Positions 1-6,461 of a DNA stretch of 8,078 nt are shown here, piece by piece. The stretch's first letter is position 1. The number at the start of each line of letters is the position of its first letter. Below the pieces are notes generated by a model. It was not told the DNA's origin. It saw nothing but the letters and a program-made list of their open reading frames with translations, and made no database searches. This DNA is from Halieaceae bacterium (lineage in GTDB: Bacteria > Pseudomonadota > Gammaproteobacteria > Pseudomonadales > Halieaceae), in NCBI GenBank assembly GCA_003523185.1, contig DPGN01000035.1, positions 1 to 8,078 of the forward strand. The letters are read 5' to 3'. A program made the position numbers and the translations under genes.

Positions 1-23
1 TCAAAGCCGGCGACTACTGTCAT
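1..23 (-). CDS. 5' end of a gene cut by the window edge, possibly erpA
   Basis: Only seven full codons are visible, reading M-T-V-V-A-G-F and then D or E. The ATG (plus-strand CAT at 21-23) is preceded by a good ribosome binding site, GGAG with a 6-base spacer, and lies 14 bp after the bactofilin stop, so it looks like the next gene of the leftward unit. In many gammaproteobacteria the gene after argC, the DUF6776-type gene and bactofilin is erpA, the A-type iron-sulfur cluster insertion protein, which also starts with a short variable N-terminus. The identity rests on gene order alone; the visible residues neither prove nor exclude it. Confidence 0.4.
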
Positions 24-33
24 CGATAACTCC
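24..33 (-). promoter_or_regulatory. Ribosome binding site of the gene leaving the left edge
   Basis: On the minus strand GGAG (plus 30-33) sits six bases before the ATG at 23-21. This is the main sequence evidence that the ATG at the window edge is a real start. Confidence 0.5.
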
Positions 34-37
34 AGAT

Positions 38-463
38 CTAGGACTTGTCCGCTGAAACAACAGGACTGGCTGATGAAATCTGTTCCACCTTGGCCGACGC
101 CGTTGAGTGCTTCAAGTTACCGTCAATTTTACTACCCATCGACATCTCAATCAGGTTGTAGAAAACGTCACCGGTGACAACAGCACCCTTCGTCAACTCC
201 AGGTTGTCGGCACTGTAAATGTTGCCTTTAACTGAGCCACTAATCGACGCCGACGGTACGCGAATTTCACCTTCAACCGAGCCACCCGCTACCACCCGCA
301 ACAACGCCGAAGCGCCAGGCTCAGCACTGATCGATCCGATAACGCGGCCTTCAACATCTAAGTTACCTGAAAACGTAATATCGCCTGACACAGTAGTGCC
401 CGCTGAGATGAGCGTTGTTGCACCATTTGCCGTTGTCGGCATTTGTGATTGTTTGTTTCTCAT
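38..463 (-). CDS. Bactofilin (polymer-forming cytoskeletal protein)
   Basis: A 141-residue protein of the bactofilin family (DUF583), bacterial proteins that polymerise without nucleotide into filaments, often at the membrane, where they help place cell-wall or envelope machinery. The core is about residues 18-117 and shows the family's right-handed beta-helix pattern: turns roughly every 16-20 residues with recurring Gly and Val, as in SGDITFSGNLDVEG, GSVEGEIRV, ASISGSVKGNI and VVTGDVFYNLIEM. Polar tails of about 17 residues (N-terminal) and 24 residues, Ser/Ala-rich (C-terminal), flank it, as usual in this family. There is no transmembrane segment. It starts 15 bp after the stop of the DUF6776-like gene, with a loose purine stretch (AGGATTAGGG) before the ATG, so it is probably co-transcribed. 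The membrane-anchored coiled-coil neighbour may be its partner; that is inference from adjacency. The family call is firm, the cellular role in this organism is not known. Confidence 0.92.
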   Translation of the reverse strand: MRNKQSQMPTTANGATTLISAGTTVSGDITFSGNLDVEGRVIGSISAEPGASALLRVVAGGSVEGEIRVPSASISGSVKGNIYSADNLELTKGAVVTGDVFYNLIEMSMGSKIDGNLKHSTASAKVEQISSASPVVSADKS

Positions 464-478
464 AACCCTAATCCTACT

Positions 479-1153
479 TTACTGGGTGCTGTAGACAATC
501 GATGTACTCCAGTCGAAGGTCTGCTCATAGGTCCGCTTTCGCGGGGCTGACAATTCTATGTCAAACCGCACTGAAGCGGGAATAACTGTTTCTGCGAGCT
601 CTATGGTGCCTGAAATTCGCTGAAAATACTTAAACGATAGGTCGTGGCTATTCTCGGAGGACACGGCTGCAATTGCCTTGCCGTCAGAATCGAGGATCTG
701 AACTGTCAATCTACCCCGGTAAAATTGAGTACCGGGTGCCAGTCGTTGAACGACGCCACGATACTCAAGACTGCGCTGCTCGGGGTCCCAACTGAGATCA
801 GGTGGCCGAAGTTTTACGGCGCTCACATCCTCGGACGAGGACATAATATCTCGGTAGAACACGAGCTCTTTTTCCAGCTCATCCACTTGCTTTTCGGAGT
901 CAGCTAGCTCGGTGCGGAATCGATTGAGCGTCTCTGAATCTACGGCAAGTCGAGTTTCAAGCTTTGAAATTGTGTCTTTTAAACCGGCTTCATCCAGAAC
1001 TAAAGGTACTCGATCATCGAATCCCTGCTGATAGCCCAGCGCGTAAATACCCACCCCAAAGACGGCAAGCAGCACCGCCAAACCCACACGAAGCCGTCGC
1101 TGCCTTACAACGTTGACGCGCCTCACGACTGTCTTGAAATCTTCGGAGGCCAT
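479..1153 (-). CDS. DUF6776-like membrane-anchored coiled-coil protein
   Basis: A 224-residue protein with a basic N-terminus (residues 9-22, rich in Arg), one transmembrane helix at about 23-41, a coiled coil at about 54-103 (heptad-like Leu with many Glu, Asp and Arg), and a C-terminal domain at about 110-215 rich in alternating hydrophobic residues typical of a beta sandwich. The basic stretch before the helix predicts an N-in topology, with the coiled coil and C-terminal domain in the periplasm. The architecture and the position between argC and a bactofilin match the uncharacterised family I know as DUF6776. The start lies only 6 bp after the argC stop and has no convincing Shine-Dalgarno sequence, so translation is probably coupled to argC. 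Function is unknown; by context it may anchor or position the bactofilin, which is inference. Confidence 0.78.
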   Translation of the reverse strand: MASEDFKTVVRRVNVVRQRRLRVGLAVLLAVFGVGIYALGYQQGFDDRVPLVLDEAGLKDTISKLETRLAVDSETLNRFRTELADSEKQVDELEKELVFYRDIMSSSEDVSAVKLRPPDLSWDPEQRSLEYRGVVQRLAPGTQFYRGRLTVQILDSDGKAIAAVSSENSHDLSFKYFQRISGTIELAETVIPASVRFDIELSAPRKRTYEQTFDWSTSIVYSTQ

Positions 1154-1159
1154 CGTCGG

Positions 1160-2188
1160 TCAGGGATTAACTGCCGGTGCCAACAGACCTATTGTTTCAT
1201 CCCAGCCCTGCATGAGATTCATAGCCTGCACTGCCTGACCCGATGCACCTTTAATGAGGTTATCGATAGCAACCGTGATCACGACGGCATCTCCCGGGGG
1301 TTGCGTGACGTCGATTTCACACACGTTGGTCCCTCTCACATGGCGTGTTTCGGGCTCGTAATGACCATCGGTAAGTCGAACAAACGGCTCATCGGCGAAC
1401 CGCGACTCGAAAAGATCTCGAACATTGGTCGAGGGCTCGGTCAAGGTAGCGAACAAGGTCGCATGAATACCCCGCGTCATGGGCGCTAGATGGGGCACAA
1501 AGGTCAAGGCTACATCGCCGCCTGCTGCTCGAGAGAGTCCCTGTTCCATCTCAGGTAAATGGCGGTGGCCCTGCACGCCGTAAGACTTCATTGTCTGGGT
1601 CGACTCTGCGAGCAAGAGATTCACTTTCGCGCTGCGGCCCGCCCCGCTCGTACCGGATGCGCAGGAGGCAATTAATCGACCGGTATCGATGACATCTGCT
1701 TCCAAGAGCGGTAGAAAGCCCAACTGGACAGCCGTTGGATAACAGCCGGGGCAAGCGACCAAGCTCGCGTCGCGCAAGGCAGCACGGTTCACTTCAGGCA
1801 ACCCATAGACTGCGGTCGAGACAAGATCTGGTGCCGCATGCGTTGCACCGTACCAGGACTCCCATACGCCGACGTCGCTCAAGCGAAAATCCGCAGAGAG
1901 GTCGATAATTTTAATCCCCCGATCCAACAGTGCAGGCACTGTATTCATCGATACTGCATGTGGCGTTGCGAAAAACACGAGATCGCAGTCTGCAAAATCT
2001 ACCGCGCCGGGATCCTCGAACGCCAAGTCGATGTGACCTCGAAGGCTGGGGAATAAGCGGTCTACCCGCACACCTGCCTCGGCCCGCGACGTCAGGCGCT
2101 GTATAGCGACACGAGGATGCCCCAATAGCAATCGAATAAGTTCCACGCCGGCGTAACCGGTAGCGCCAACAATCCCAACTTTAATCAT
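1160..2188 (-). CDS. argC: N-acetyl-gamma-glutamyl-phosphate reductase
   Basis: ArgC performs the third step of arginine synthesis in the cytoplasm: NADPH-dependent reduction of N-acetyl-glutamyl-5-phosphate to the semialdehyde. The 342-residue length is normal for the long bacterial type. The N-terminus carries the dinucleotide-binding loop GATGYAG (8-14). The catalytic cysteine is Cys149 in the family motif PGCYPTA (147-153). Downstream are the conserved SGTSGAGR (178-185), a His-rich segment GHRHLPE (207-213) and HLAPMTRGIH (233-242). The start ATG has a weak purine stretch (TTAGG) upstream. It is the first gene of the leftward unit and diverges from hemJ across 72 bp. The other arginine genes are not in the window. 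Residue 146 is Cys where many homologues have Asn or Val; it precedes the catalytic loop and is probably neutral. Confidence 0.97.
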   Translation of the reverse strand: MIKVGIVGATGYAGVELIRLLLGHPRVAIQRLTSRAEAGVRVDRLFPSLRGHIDLAFEDPGAVDFADCDLVFFATPHAVSMNTVPALLDRGIKIIDLSADFRLSDVGVWESWYGATHAAPDLVSTAVYGLPEVNRAALRDASLVACPGCYPTAVQLGFLPLLEADVIDTGRLIASCASGTSGAGRSAKVNLLLAESTQTMKSYGVQGHRHLPEMEQGLSRAAGGDVALTFVPHLAPMTRGIHATLFATLTEPSTNVRDLFESRFADEPFVRLTDGHYEPETRHVRGTNVCEIDVTQPPGDAVVITVAIDNLIKGASGQAVQAMNLMQGWDETIGLLAPAVNP

Positions 2189-2260
2189 TTCAGGCCTAAG
2201 ATCTGATATTGTGCGGCTAGTTTACTTGCTGTTCAGTTTGAAACCAGCGTGGAGTTGTGA
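2189..2260. promoter_or_regulatory. Divergent argC/hemJ promoter region
   Basis: These 72 bases separate two divergent starts, so they should hold promoters for both units. I see only weak matches. Rightward, TTGTGC (2209-2214) is followed after 17 bases by TTCAGT. Leftward, CTGAAC is followed after 17 bases by CACAAT. Neither pair is strong enough to name as the promoter. The hemJ ribosome binding site GGAG is at 2251-2254, six bases before its ATG. Confidence 0.35.
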
Positions 2261-2680
2261 ATGCTTTGGATTCAGGGCCTTCATGTCATCTTTGTCGTGA
2301 CATGGTTTGCCGGTCTTTTTTACCTGCCGAGAATATTTGTTTACTACGCGCAGGCAGAAGACGACACAACGCGGACGACGCTGGCGATTATGGCGCGCAA
2401 GCTCTATAAATTTGTCACACCACTAATGATGCTGGCGGTCATCCTAGGGCTGTGGCGCCTGAGCTACGCATTGGATTACTACCTGAGTAGTTTGTGGATG
2501 CAGCTTAAGCTGCTCGGGGTTGTTTGCCTTCTCGCCTACCACGTCCAATGCGGCCGCTACGTTGCTCGCATTAACGGCGGCGATGACAGCAAAAGCCATG
2601 TGTTTTATCGATTTTTTAACGAGGTACCCGTGTTATTTTTGTTCGCGATCGTACTATTAGTCTATGTACGACCGGCCTAG
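2261..2680 (+). CDS. hemJ: Protoporphyrinogen IX oxidase HemJ
   Basis: HemJ is a small inner-membrane haem-binding protein that oxidises protoporphyrinogen IX to protoporphyrin IX, replacing HemG or HemY in many bacteria. This 139-residue protein has the expected four hydrophobic helices, at about 4-27, 52-72, 79-100 and 118-137. Family signatures are seen in order: LHVIFVVTWFAGLFYLPR with the conserved His8 in helix 1, the basic ARKLYK loop (45-50), WMQLKL with YHVQCGR (93-99) in helix 3, and FYRFFNEVP (115-123) before helix 4. From memory, Gln81 in WMQLKL occupies a place where many homologues have His (WLHxKL). The start is supported by GGAG six bases upstream. It leads a unit with hemL (52 bp away) and hemB, consistent with a tetrapyrrole role. 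Known family functions are assigned here by similarity only. Confidence 0.93.
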   Translation: MLWIQGLHVIFVVTWFAGLFYLPRIFVYYAQAEDDTTRTTLAIMARKLYKFVTPLMMLAVILGLWRLSYALDYYLSSLWMQLKLLGVVCLLAYHVQCGRYVARINGGDDSKSHVFYRFFNEVPVLFLFAIVLLVYVRPA

Positions 2681-2732
2681 CAACGCGGCAACAACACTAT
2701 AAAAACGACGATAAGTCGGGGGAACATGGTCA
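2681..2732 (+). promoter_or_regulatory. hemJ-hemL spacer with possible -10 element and hemL ribosome binding site
   Basis: The 52-bp gap contains TATAAA (2698-2703), a good -10 look-alike, but I find no acceptable -35 hexamer 16-18 bases upstream and no extended -10 TG, so an internal promoter is only possible. GGGGGA (2718-2723) is the ribosome binding site for hemL, nine bases before its ATG at 2733. An out-of-frame ATG at 2726 is only two bases from this site and is too close to use it well. Confidence 0.35.
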
Positions 2733-4013
2733 ATGACCAAATCTGAAGCGTTATTTGAGCGCGCACAAACTCGTATTCCGGGCGGCGTCAATTCGCCAGT
2801 CCGAGCCTTCAAAGCTGTTGGCGGAACACCACGATTCATGGAGCGATCCGACGGCGCCTACATCTTCGATGCCGATGGCAACAAGTACATCGACTATGTG
2901 CTTTCGTGGGGTCCTATGATCATGGGCCATAACCATCCTCAGGTTCGCGATGCCGTCGTTCAGACAGCGCAGGACGGCTTGAGCTTCGGTTGCCCGACCG
3001 AAATCGAAATTGAACTGGCCGAGCGGCTGTGCGACCTGGTACCCAGTCTTGAGCAAGTTCGAATGACAAGCTCGGGCACCGAGGCAACTATGAGCGCCAT
3101 CCGCCTCGCGCGGGGCGCGACCGGACGGGACAAAATTATCAAGTTTGAGGGGTGCTATCACGGCCACTCCGACTCCCTTTTGATCAAAGCGGGGTCAGGT
3201 GCGCTCACCTTTGGTGTACCCAGCTCACCAGGCGTCCCCGATGTGCTTGCTCAGCACACCGTGACACTGCCGTTTAACGATCTGAACGCACTCAAAGAAG
3301 CTTTCACTGAGCTCGGCGACGAGATTGCTTGCGTTATCACCGAACCCGTCACAGGGAATATGAACTGCATCTTGCCTGAACCCGGCTACCTCGAGGGTAT
3401 GCGTGAACTCTGCACCGAGCACGGCGCTATTCTGATTTTCGATGAAGTCATGACCGGATTCCGGTTTGGCACGCATTGCGCGCAGGGGCACCTCGGCATC
3501 GACCCAGATCTCACCTGCCTAGGCAAAGTGATCGGCGGTGGTATGCCAGTCGGTGCTTTTGGTGGCAAAAAAGACATCATGGCACACATATCGCCCTTAG
3601 GACCGGTCTATCAAGCCGGTACCCTGTCCGGTAACCCCGTGGCTATGGCCTCTGGCCTCGCAACACTTGATATTATCTCGCAGCCCAACTTCTACGATGA
3701 TCTGTTCCGTCACACCACAGAACTGTGCGAGGGGATGCAGCAGGTCGCGGACGAAGCGGGCATTCCCTTTACCACCAATCATATGGGTAGCATGTTCGGC
3801 TTCTTTTTCACGGAAGATGAAAAAGTTACCCAGTATCCGCAGGTCATTGGGGCGAACGTCGAGCGGTTTAACAAGTTCTTCCACTTGATGCTCAACGAGG
3901 GTGTTTACTTAGCGCCCGCCTCTTTTGAAGCGGGCTTTATGTCATCGGCGCACACCGATGGCGACATTGCCGATACCATTAATGCTGCTCGACGTGCATT
4001 CAAAGCGCTGTAG
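2733..4013 (+). CDS. hemL: Glutamate-1-semialdehyde 2,1-aminomutase
   Basis: HemL is a pyridoxal-phosphate enzyme of the C5 tetrapyrrole pathway, converting glutamate-1-semialdehyde (from glutamyl-tRNA via HemA) to 5-aminolevulinate in the cytoplasm. The 426 residues are full length for the family. Landmarks: the N-terminal family signature RIPGGVNSPVRAF (14-26), the phosphate-binding SSGTEA (113-118), CYHGHSD (141-147), the cofactor-contacting FDEVMTGFR (236-244), and the Schiff-base lysine Lys265 in LGKVIGGGMPVGAFGG, at the same number as in Escherichia coli HemL. The chosen ATG gives the standard start (M-T-K-S-E-A-L-F) and has GGGGGA nine bases upstream. It lies 52 bp after hemJ and 85 bp before hemB. 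Nothing suggests truncation or transfer. Confidence 0.98.
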   Translation: MTKSEALFERAQTRIPGGVNSPVRAFKAVGGTPRFMERSDGAYIFDADGNKYIDYVLSWGPMIMGHNHPQVRDAVVQTAQDGLSFGCPTEIEIELAERLCDLVPSLEQVRMTSSGTEATMSAIRLARGATGRDKIIKFEGCYHGHSDSLLIKAGSGALTFGVPSSPGVPDVLAQHTVTLPFNDLNALKEAFTELGDEIACVITEPVTGNMNCILPEPGYLEGMRELCTEHGAILIFDEVMTGFRFGTHCAQGHLGIDPDLTCLGKVIGGGMPVGAFGGKKDIMAHISPLGPVYQAGTLSGNPVAMASGLATLDIISQPNFYDDLFRHTTELCEGMQQVADEAGIPFTTNHMGSMFGFFFTEDEKVTQYPQVIGANVERFNKFFHLMLNEGVYLAPASFEAGFMSSAHTDGDIADTINAARRAFKAL

Positions 4014-4098
4014 AGCGCAATAGACAACAGCAATTTGGATATCGCCGGCATCTAATAAAAACAGGAATACACTGTCAGGGACACACGAGGGAAGTCGA
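4014..4098 (+). other. hemL-hemB spacer
   Basis: This 85-bp gap shows no hairpin with a T tract, so there is no sign of a terminator. TACACT (4068-4073) is a partial -10 match but lacks a partner -35. The last bases hold the hemB ribosome binding site, GAGGGA at 4087-4092, six bases before the ATG. The simplest reading is an intra-operon spacer, though a weak promoter for hemB cannot be excluded. Confidence 0.35.
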
Positions 4099-5103
4099 AT
4101 GAATACAGCCAGAGGCCCTTTCCCACACACCCGAATGCGACGCTTACGGGCATCGGAGTTTGCACGCGCACTGACGGCAGAGAATGCGCTCAGCCCCAGT
4201 GATTTTATCTACCCCATGTTCGTCCTTGAGGGTGAAAATCAGCGTGAAGCCGTACCGTCAATGCCGGGAGTCGAGCGCCTTAGCATCGATCTGCTAATAG
4301 AAAGAGCAAGCGAGGCGCATGAACTGGGGATACCCGCCATCGCTTTGTTTCCCGTCGTTGGCGAGTCAAAGAAGTCACTCGATGCGAGCGAAGCATACTC
4401 ACCTGATGGTCTCGTACAGCGAACAGTCAAAGCGCTGAAGACCGCGCTTCCAGACCTAGGCGTTATTACGGACGTCGCCCTAGACCCCTATACGACACAT
4501 GGGCAGGACGGCATCATCGATGATGATGGTTACGTATTGAATGACATCACCAAAGACACCCTCGTCAAGCAGGCGGTCAGTCACGCGCGGGCGGGTGCCG
4601 ATGTGGTGGCGCCCTCTGACATGATGGACGGACGCATTGGCGCCATACGAGAAGCGCTTGAGGCTGATGGTCACGTCAATACGCTGATTCTGTCCTATGC
4701 TGCCAAATACGCCTCCGTCTACTACGGGCCCTTCCGCGATGCCGTGGGCTCTGCAGGGAATCTCAAAGGCGGCGATAAAAAGACCTATCAAATGGATCCC
4801 GCTAATAGCGATGAAGCGATTCACGAGGTGGCGCTCGACCTCGGCGAAGGCGCGGATATGGTGATGATTAAGCCGGGGATGCCTTATCTCGATATCGTTC
4901 GTCGCGTAAAGACCGAGCTGCAAGTACCGACCTTCGCTTACCAGGTGTCTGGGGAATATGCGATGCATCAGGCCGCCTTCGACAAGGGCTGGCTATCGCG
5001 CGATGCCGTCATTCTGGAGAGCCTTCTGTCATTCAAACGCGCAGGCGCCGATGGCATTCTCACCTACTTCGCCATCGATGCTGCGAGGCTACTGACGAAG
5101 TAA
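4099..5103 (+). CDS. hemB: Porphobilinogen synthase (5-aminolevulinate dehydratase), Mg-dependent type
   Basis: HemB condenses two 5-aminolevulinate molecules to porphobilinogen in the cytoplasm. The 334-residue protein shows both catalytic lysines: Lys203 in SYAAKYAS (199-206) and Lys258 in VMIKPGMPYLD (255-265). The metal region decides the subtype: DVALDPYTTHGQDG (125-138) has Asp129 and Asp137 where zinc enzymes carry a cysteine triad. This is the pattern of the Pseudomonas aeruginosa Mg-dependent enzyme, whose numbering runs two ahead. PSDMMDGRIGA (172-182) is also conserved. The start is supported by GAGGGA six bases upstream and by the usual N-terminus with the P-x-T-R-M-R-R-L-R segment. 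Its TAA stop overlaps the ATG of the next gene as TAATG. It sits with hemJ and hemL, forming a tetrapyrrole unit. Sequence is intact and typical. Confidence 0.98.
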   Translation: MNTARGPFPHTRMRRLRASEFARALTAENALSPSDFIYPMFVLEGENQREAVPSMPGVERLSIDLLIERASEAHELGIPAIALFPVVGESKKSLDASEAYSPDGLVQRTVKALKTALPDLGVITDVALDPYTTHGQDGIIDDDGYVLNDITKDTLVKQAVSHARAGADVVAPSDMMDGRIGAIREALEADGHVNTLILSYAAKYASVYYGPFRDAVGSAGNLKGGDKKTYQMDPANSDEAIHEVALDLGEGADMVMIKPGMPYLDIVRRVKTELQVPTFAYQVSGEYAMHQAAFDKGWLSRDAVILESLLSFKRAGADGILTYFAIDAARLLTK

Positions 5104-5783
5104 TGGCGGTCGCTGGACTGCCAATGGCAGGTCATCACGTTGCAGGGCTGCTTGTCGCTGCCATCATTGGACTTTACGCACCTGCGAGCTCAGCCTGCGA
5201 GTGTTTGTGGGAAGGAAGCTTTGCCGAAGTGGCGCCCGAGTCAGATCTCGTCGTACTCGGCACCGTCAGCGGCAAAAAAGGCAATGCGATTGATGTCGAG
5301 GTCGACGTCACTCTGGCGGGACCAGACTGGGAATCCTTCCCTAGGGTCTGGCTTAAGACCGGCGACTACTGTCGACCCGACGCCGACCAGTTCAGCGAGG
5401 GTCAACGACTAGTTTTGGCGCTCAAAAAACTAACCGAACTGCCCGACGACGGTTTCAACCCGTCTACGCCCAATCTTAGCTACGGACGAGTCGGCGACTA
5501 CGAGCTCTCGAGTTGCGGTGGCTATTGGTTGACGGTTGAGGGGCTGCGAGCCTCAGGCAATCTTGTCCCTGGTATGCCGCGGTACTCACATGAGCCCAAA
5601 ATGGCGCCCGTGTTAGTGGGTCACGTAATTGCTTATCTCAAAGGTGTGGCGAGCTTGGCGTCGCTGATAAAGGCGAGCGAGGAAGATCCAGAATTGGAAG
5701 CGCTGCGCCGAGACTCACGAGGGTTTTTAAGGGGCTTACCGCCCATTGAAGCGGAACCTGAAGTCGACGCTACGCCCGAGTAA
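5103..5783 (+). CDS. Secreted four-cysteine protein with possible NTR/TIMP-like domain
   Basis: I do not recognise a named family with certainty. The 226-residue product has a signal peptide (hydrophobic about 12-27, then APASSA) with a likely signal peptidase I cut after Ala31, leaving a mature protein that begins Cys32-Glu-Cys34. Ser at -3 makes a lipobox unlikely. Only two other cysteines exist, Cys90 and Cys138. Around them lie segments that look like beta strands: SDLVVLGTV (47-55), IDVEVDVTLAG (63-73), RVWLKTGDYC (81-90), GQRLVLALKKL (100-110) and GDYELSSCGGYWL (131-143). A CxC N-terminus, strands, and Cys pairs spaced 58 and 104 apart resemble the NTR/TIMP-like OB fold; this is inference. 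The C-terminal 45 residues are charged and probably helical, then Pro/Glu-rich. The ATG overlaps the hemB stop (TAATG) with no strong ribosome binding site, implying coupling. A second Met at residue 8 would also keep the signal peptide. Confidence 0.8.
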   Translation: MAVAGLPMAGHHVAGLLVAAIIGLYAPASSACECLWEGSFAEVAPESDLVVLGTVSGKKGNAIDVEVDVTLAGPDWESFPRVWLKTGDYCRPDADQFSEGQRLVLALKKLTELPDDGFNPSTPNLSYGRVGDYELSSCGGYWLTVEGLRASGNLVPGMPRYSHEPKMAPVLVGHVIAYLKGVASLASLIKASEEDPELEALRRDSRGFLRGLPPIEAEPEVDATPE

Positions 5784-6393
5784 CACGGGCCGCTGTACTG
5801 TCGCTAACAGCCGCCCTTCCCCCAATGATCTCCAGTAGCTCATCAATCATCATCAGCGAGAGACCCCAAATCAGGCGCCCATCATAGGTAAAGGCATCGG
5901 ATTCAAGCACTTCGCCTCGCCAATCCCACTGGTGGCGACCACGGTTCGCATCGTCGAGCAAAAAACTCAATGGAACCCACAAGGTATCGTCGACCTCATG
6001 GTTAAGCTCGAAGGGCGGCGTACTGTCCACTTTAAAAATAAAAGGCGCTACCAACATCTCTGGGCGATCTGCACGCCAGCCCGTATTCACATCAGATAAT
6101 TGACATACAAGCTCACCATGGGTGTCGAGGTCAAAGCTTATCTCCTCCCGCGTTTCCCGTTTAGCGCAGGCCACATCGGTAACATCGGAGGCGTCCTTGC
6201 GTCCCCCCGGGAAACCCATGTGACCGGACCAGGGGTCGCCTTCCCTGACGGCACGCTGAATCATGAGAATCTCAGGACCCGAGACACCCGATCGCAAACT
6301 AATCGCAACCGCTGCACGCTTGGACGGCAAGGGCTCCGCGGGCCCCTCCACGACGGATAAACGATCAATAACTTCTTGAAAACTTAGATACAC
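5770..6393 (-). CDS. Nudix hydrolase, CoA pyrophosphatase-like
   Basis: A 207-residue protein with a clear Nudix fold. The Nudix box spans GG (63-64) to RETREEI (79-85), with the metal-binding REXXEE pattern intact. The box has one extra residue before RE, as I recall for the CoA-pyrophosphatase branch (NudL, NUDT7/NUDT8). The preceding segment IQRAVREGDPWSGHMGFPGG (45-64) resembles the CoA-recognition region of that branch but does not follow its R-S/A-x3-R-x3-G spacing exactly. Later EVDDTLWVPLSFLL (133-146) and IWGLSLMMIDELL (175-187) also fit. The likely reaction is hydrolysis of CoA or a similar nucleoside diphosphate to 4'-phosphopantetheine and 3',5'-ADP; substrate is inferred. The start is GTG, chosen because GAGAGG lies six bases upstream. 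Its 3' end overlaps the convergent gene by 14 bp. Confidence 0.88.
   Translation of the reverse strand: MYLSFQEVIDRLSVVEGPAEPLPSKRAAVAISLRSGVSGPEILMIQRAVREGDPWSGHMGFPGGRKDASDVTDVACAKRETREEISFDLDTHGELVCQLSDVNTGWRADRPEMLVAPFIFKVDSTPPFELNHEVDDTLWVPLSFLLDDANRGRHQWDWRGEVLESDAFTYDGRLIWGLSLMMIDELLEIIGGRAAVSDSTAARVTRA
5774..5790. terminator. Weak inverted repeat across the convergent gene ends
   Basis: GCCCG (5774-5778) and CGGGC (5786-5790) can form a five-base stem with a seven-base loop containing the upstream gene's TAA stop. There is no T tract on either strand, so it is at most a weak or Rho-assisted end signal. It is the only hairpin seen where the two converging units meet. Confidence 0.2.
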
Positions 6394-6405
6394 GGGTCAC
6401 CTCTC
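6394..6405 (-). promoter_or_regulatory. Ribosome binding site supporting the GTG start of the Nudix gene
   Basis: On the minus strand GAGAGG (plus 6400-6405) is followed by the six-base spacer TGACCC and then GTG at 6393-6391. No ATG lies nearby in frame upstream, so the GTG is the best start. Confidence 0.6.
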
Positions 6406-6461
6406 TGATGCCGCCAGTCTATCGAAAACTTATCGCTCAAGCTTGATTACAACTAAGACAA

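Noticed and set aside
2726..2746. Six-codon micro-frame (ATG GTC AAT GAC CAA ATC TGA) overlapping the hemL start
   Set aside because: Its ATG is only two bases from the purine-rich site, which is spaced properly for hemL itself; probably fortuitous rather than a regulatory leader peptide.
2751..3167. 138-codon open frame on the minus strand inside hemL
   Set aside because: Antisense to conserved hemL sequence, with no domain, promoter or ribosome binding site seen.
4480..4968. 162-codon open frame on the minus strand inside hemB
   Set aside because: It is fully antisense to a full-length, motif-complete hemB and its product shows no recognisable domain; an ordinary shadow frame.
5130..5200. 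Lipoprotein signal in the secreted protein after hemB because a Cys follows the signal peptide
   Set aside because: The residues before Cys32 are Ser-Ser-Ala, without Leu, Val or Ile at -3, so a lipobox is poor and signal peptidase I cleavage is more likely.
5359..5373. 15-base sequence CCGGCGACTACTGTC also present at 7-21
   Set aside because: Both copies lie in coding sequence, in different genes and contexts; a single 15-base match in 8 kb can arise by chance and no flanking similarity is seen.
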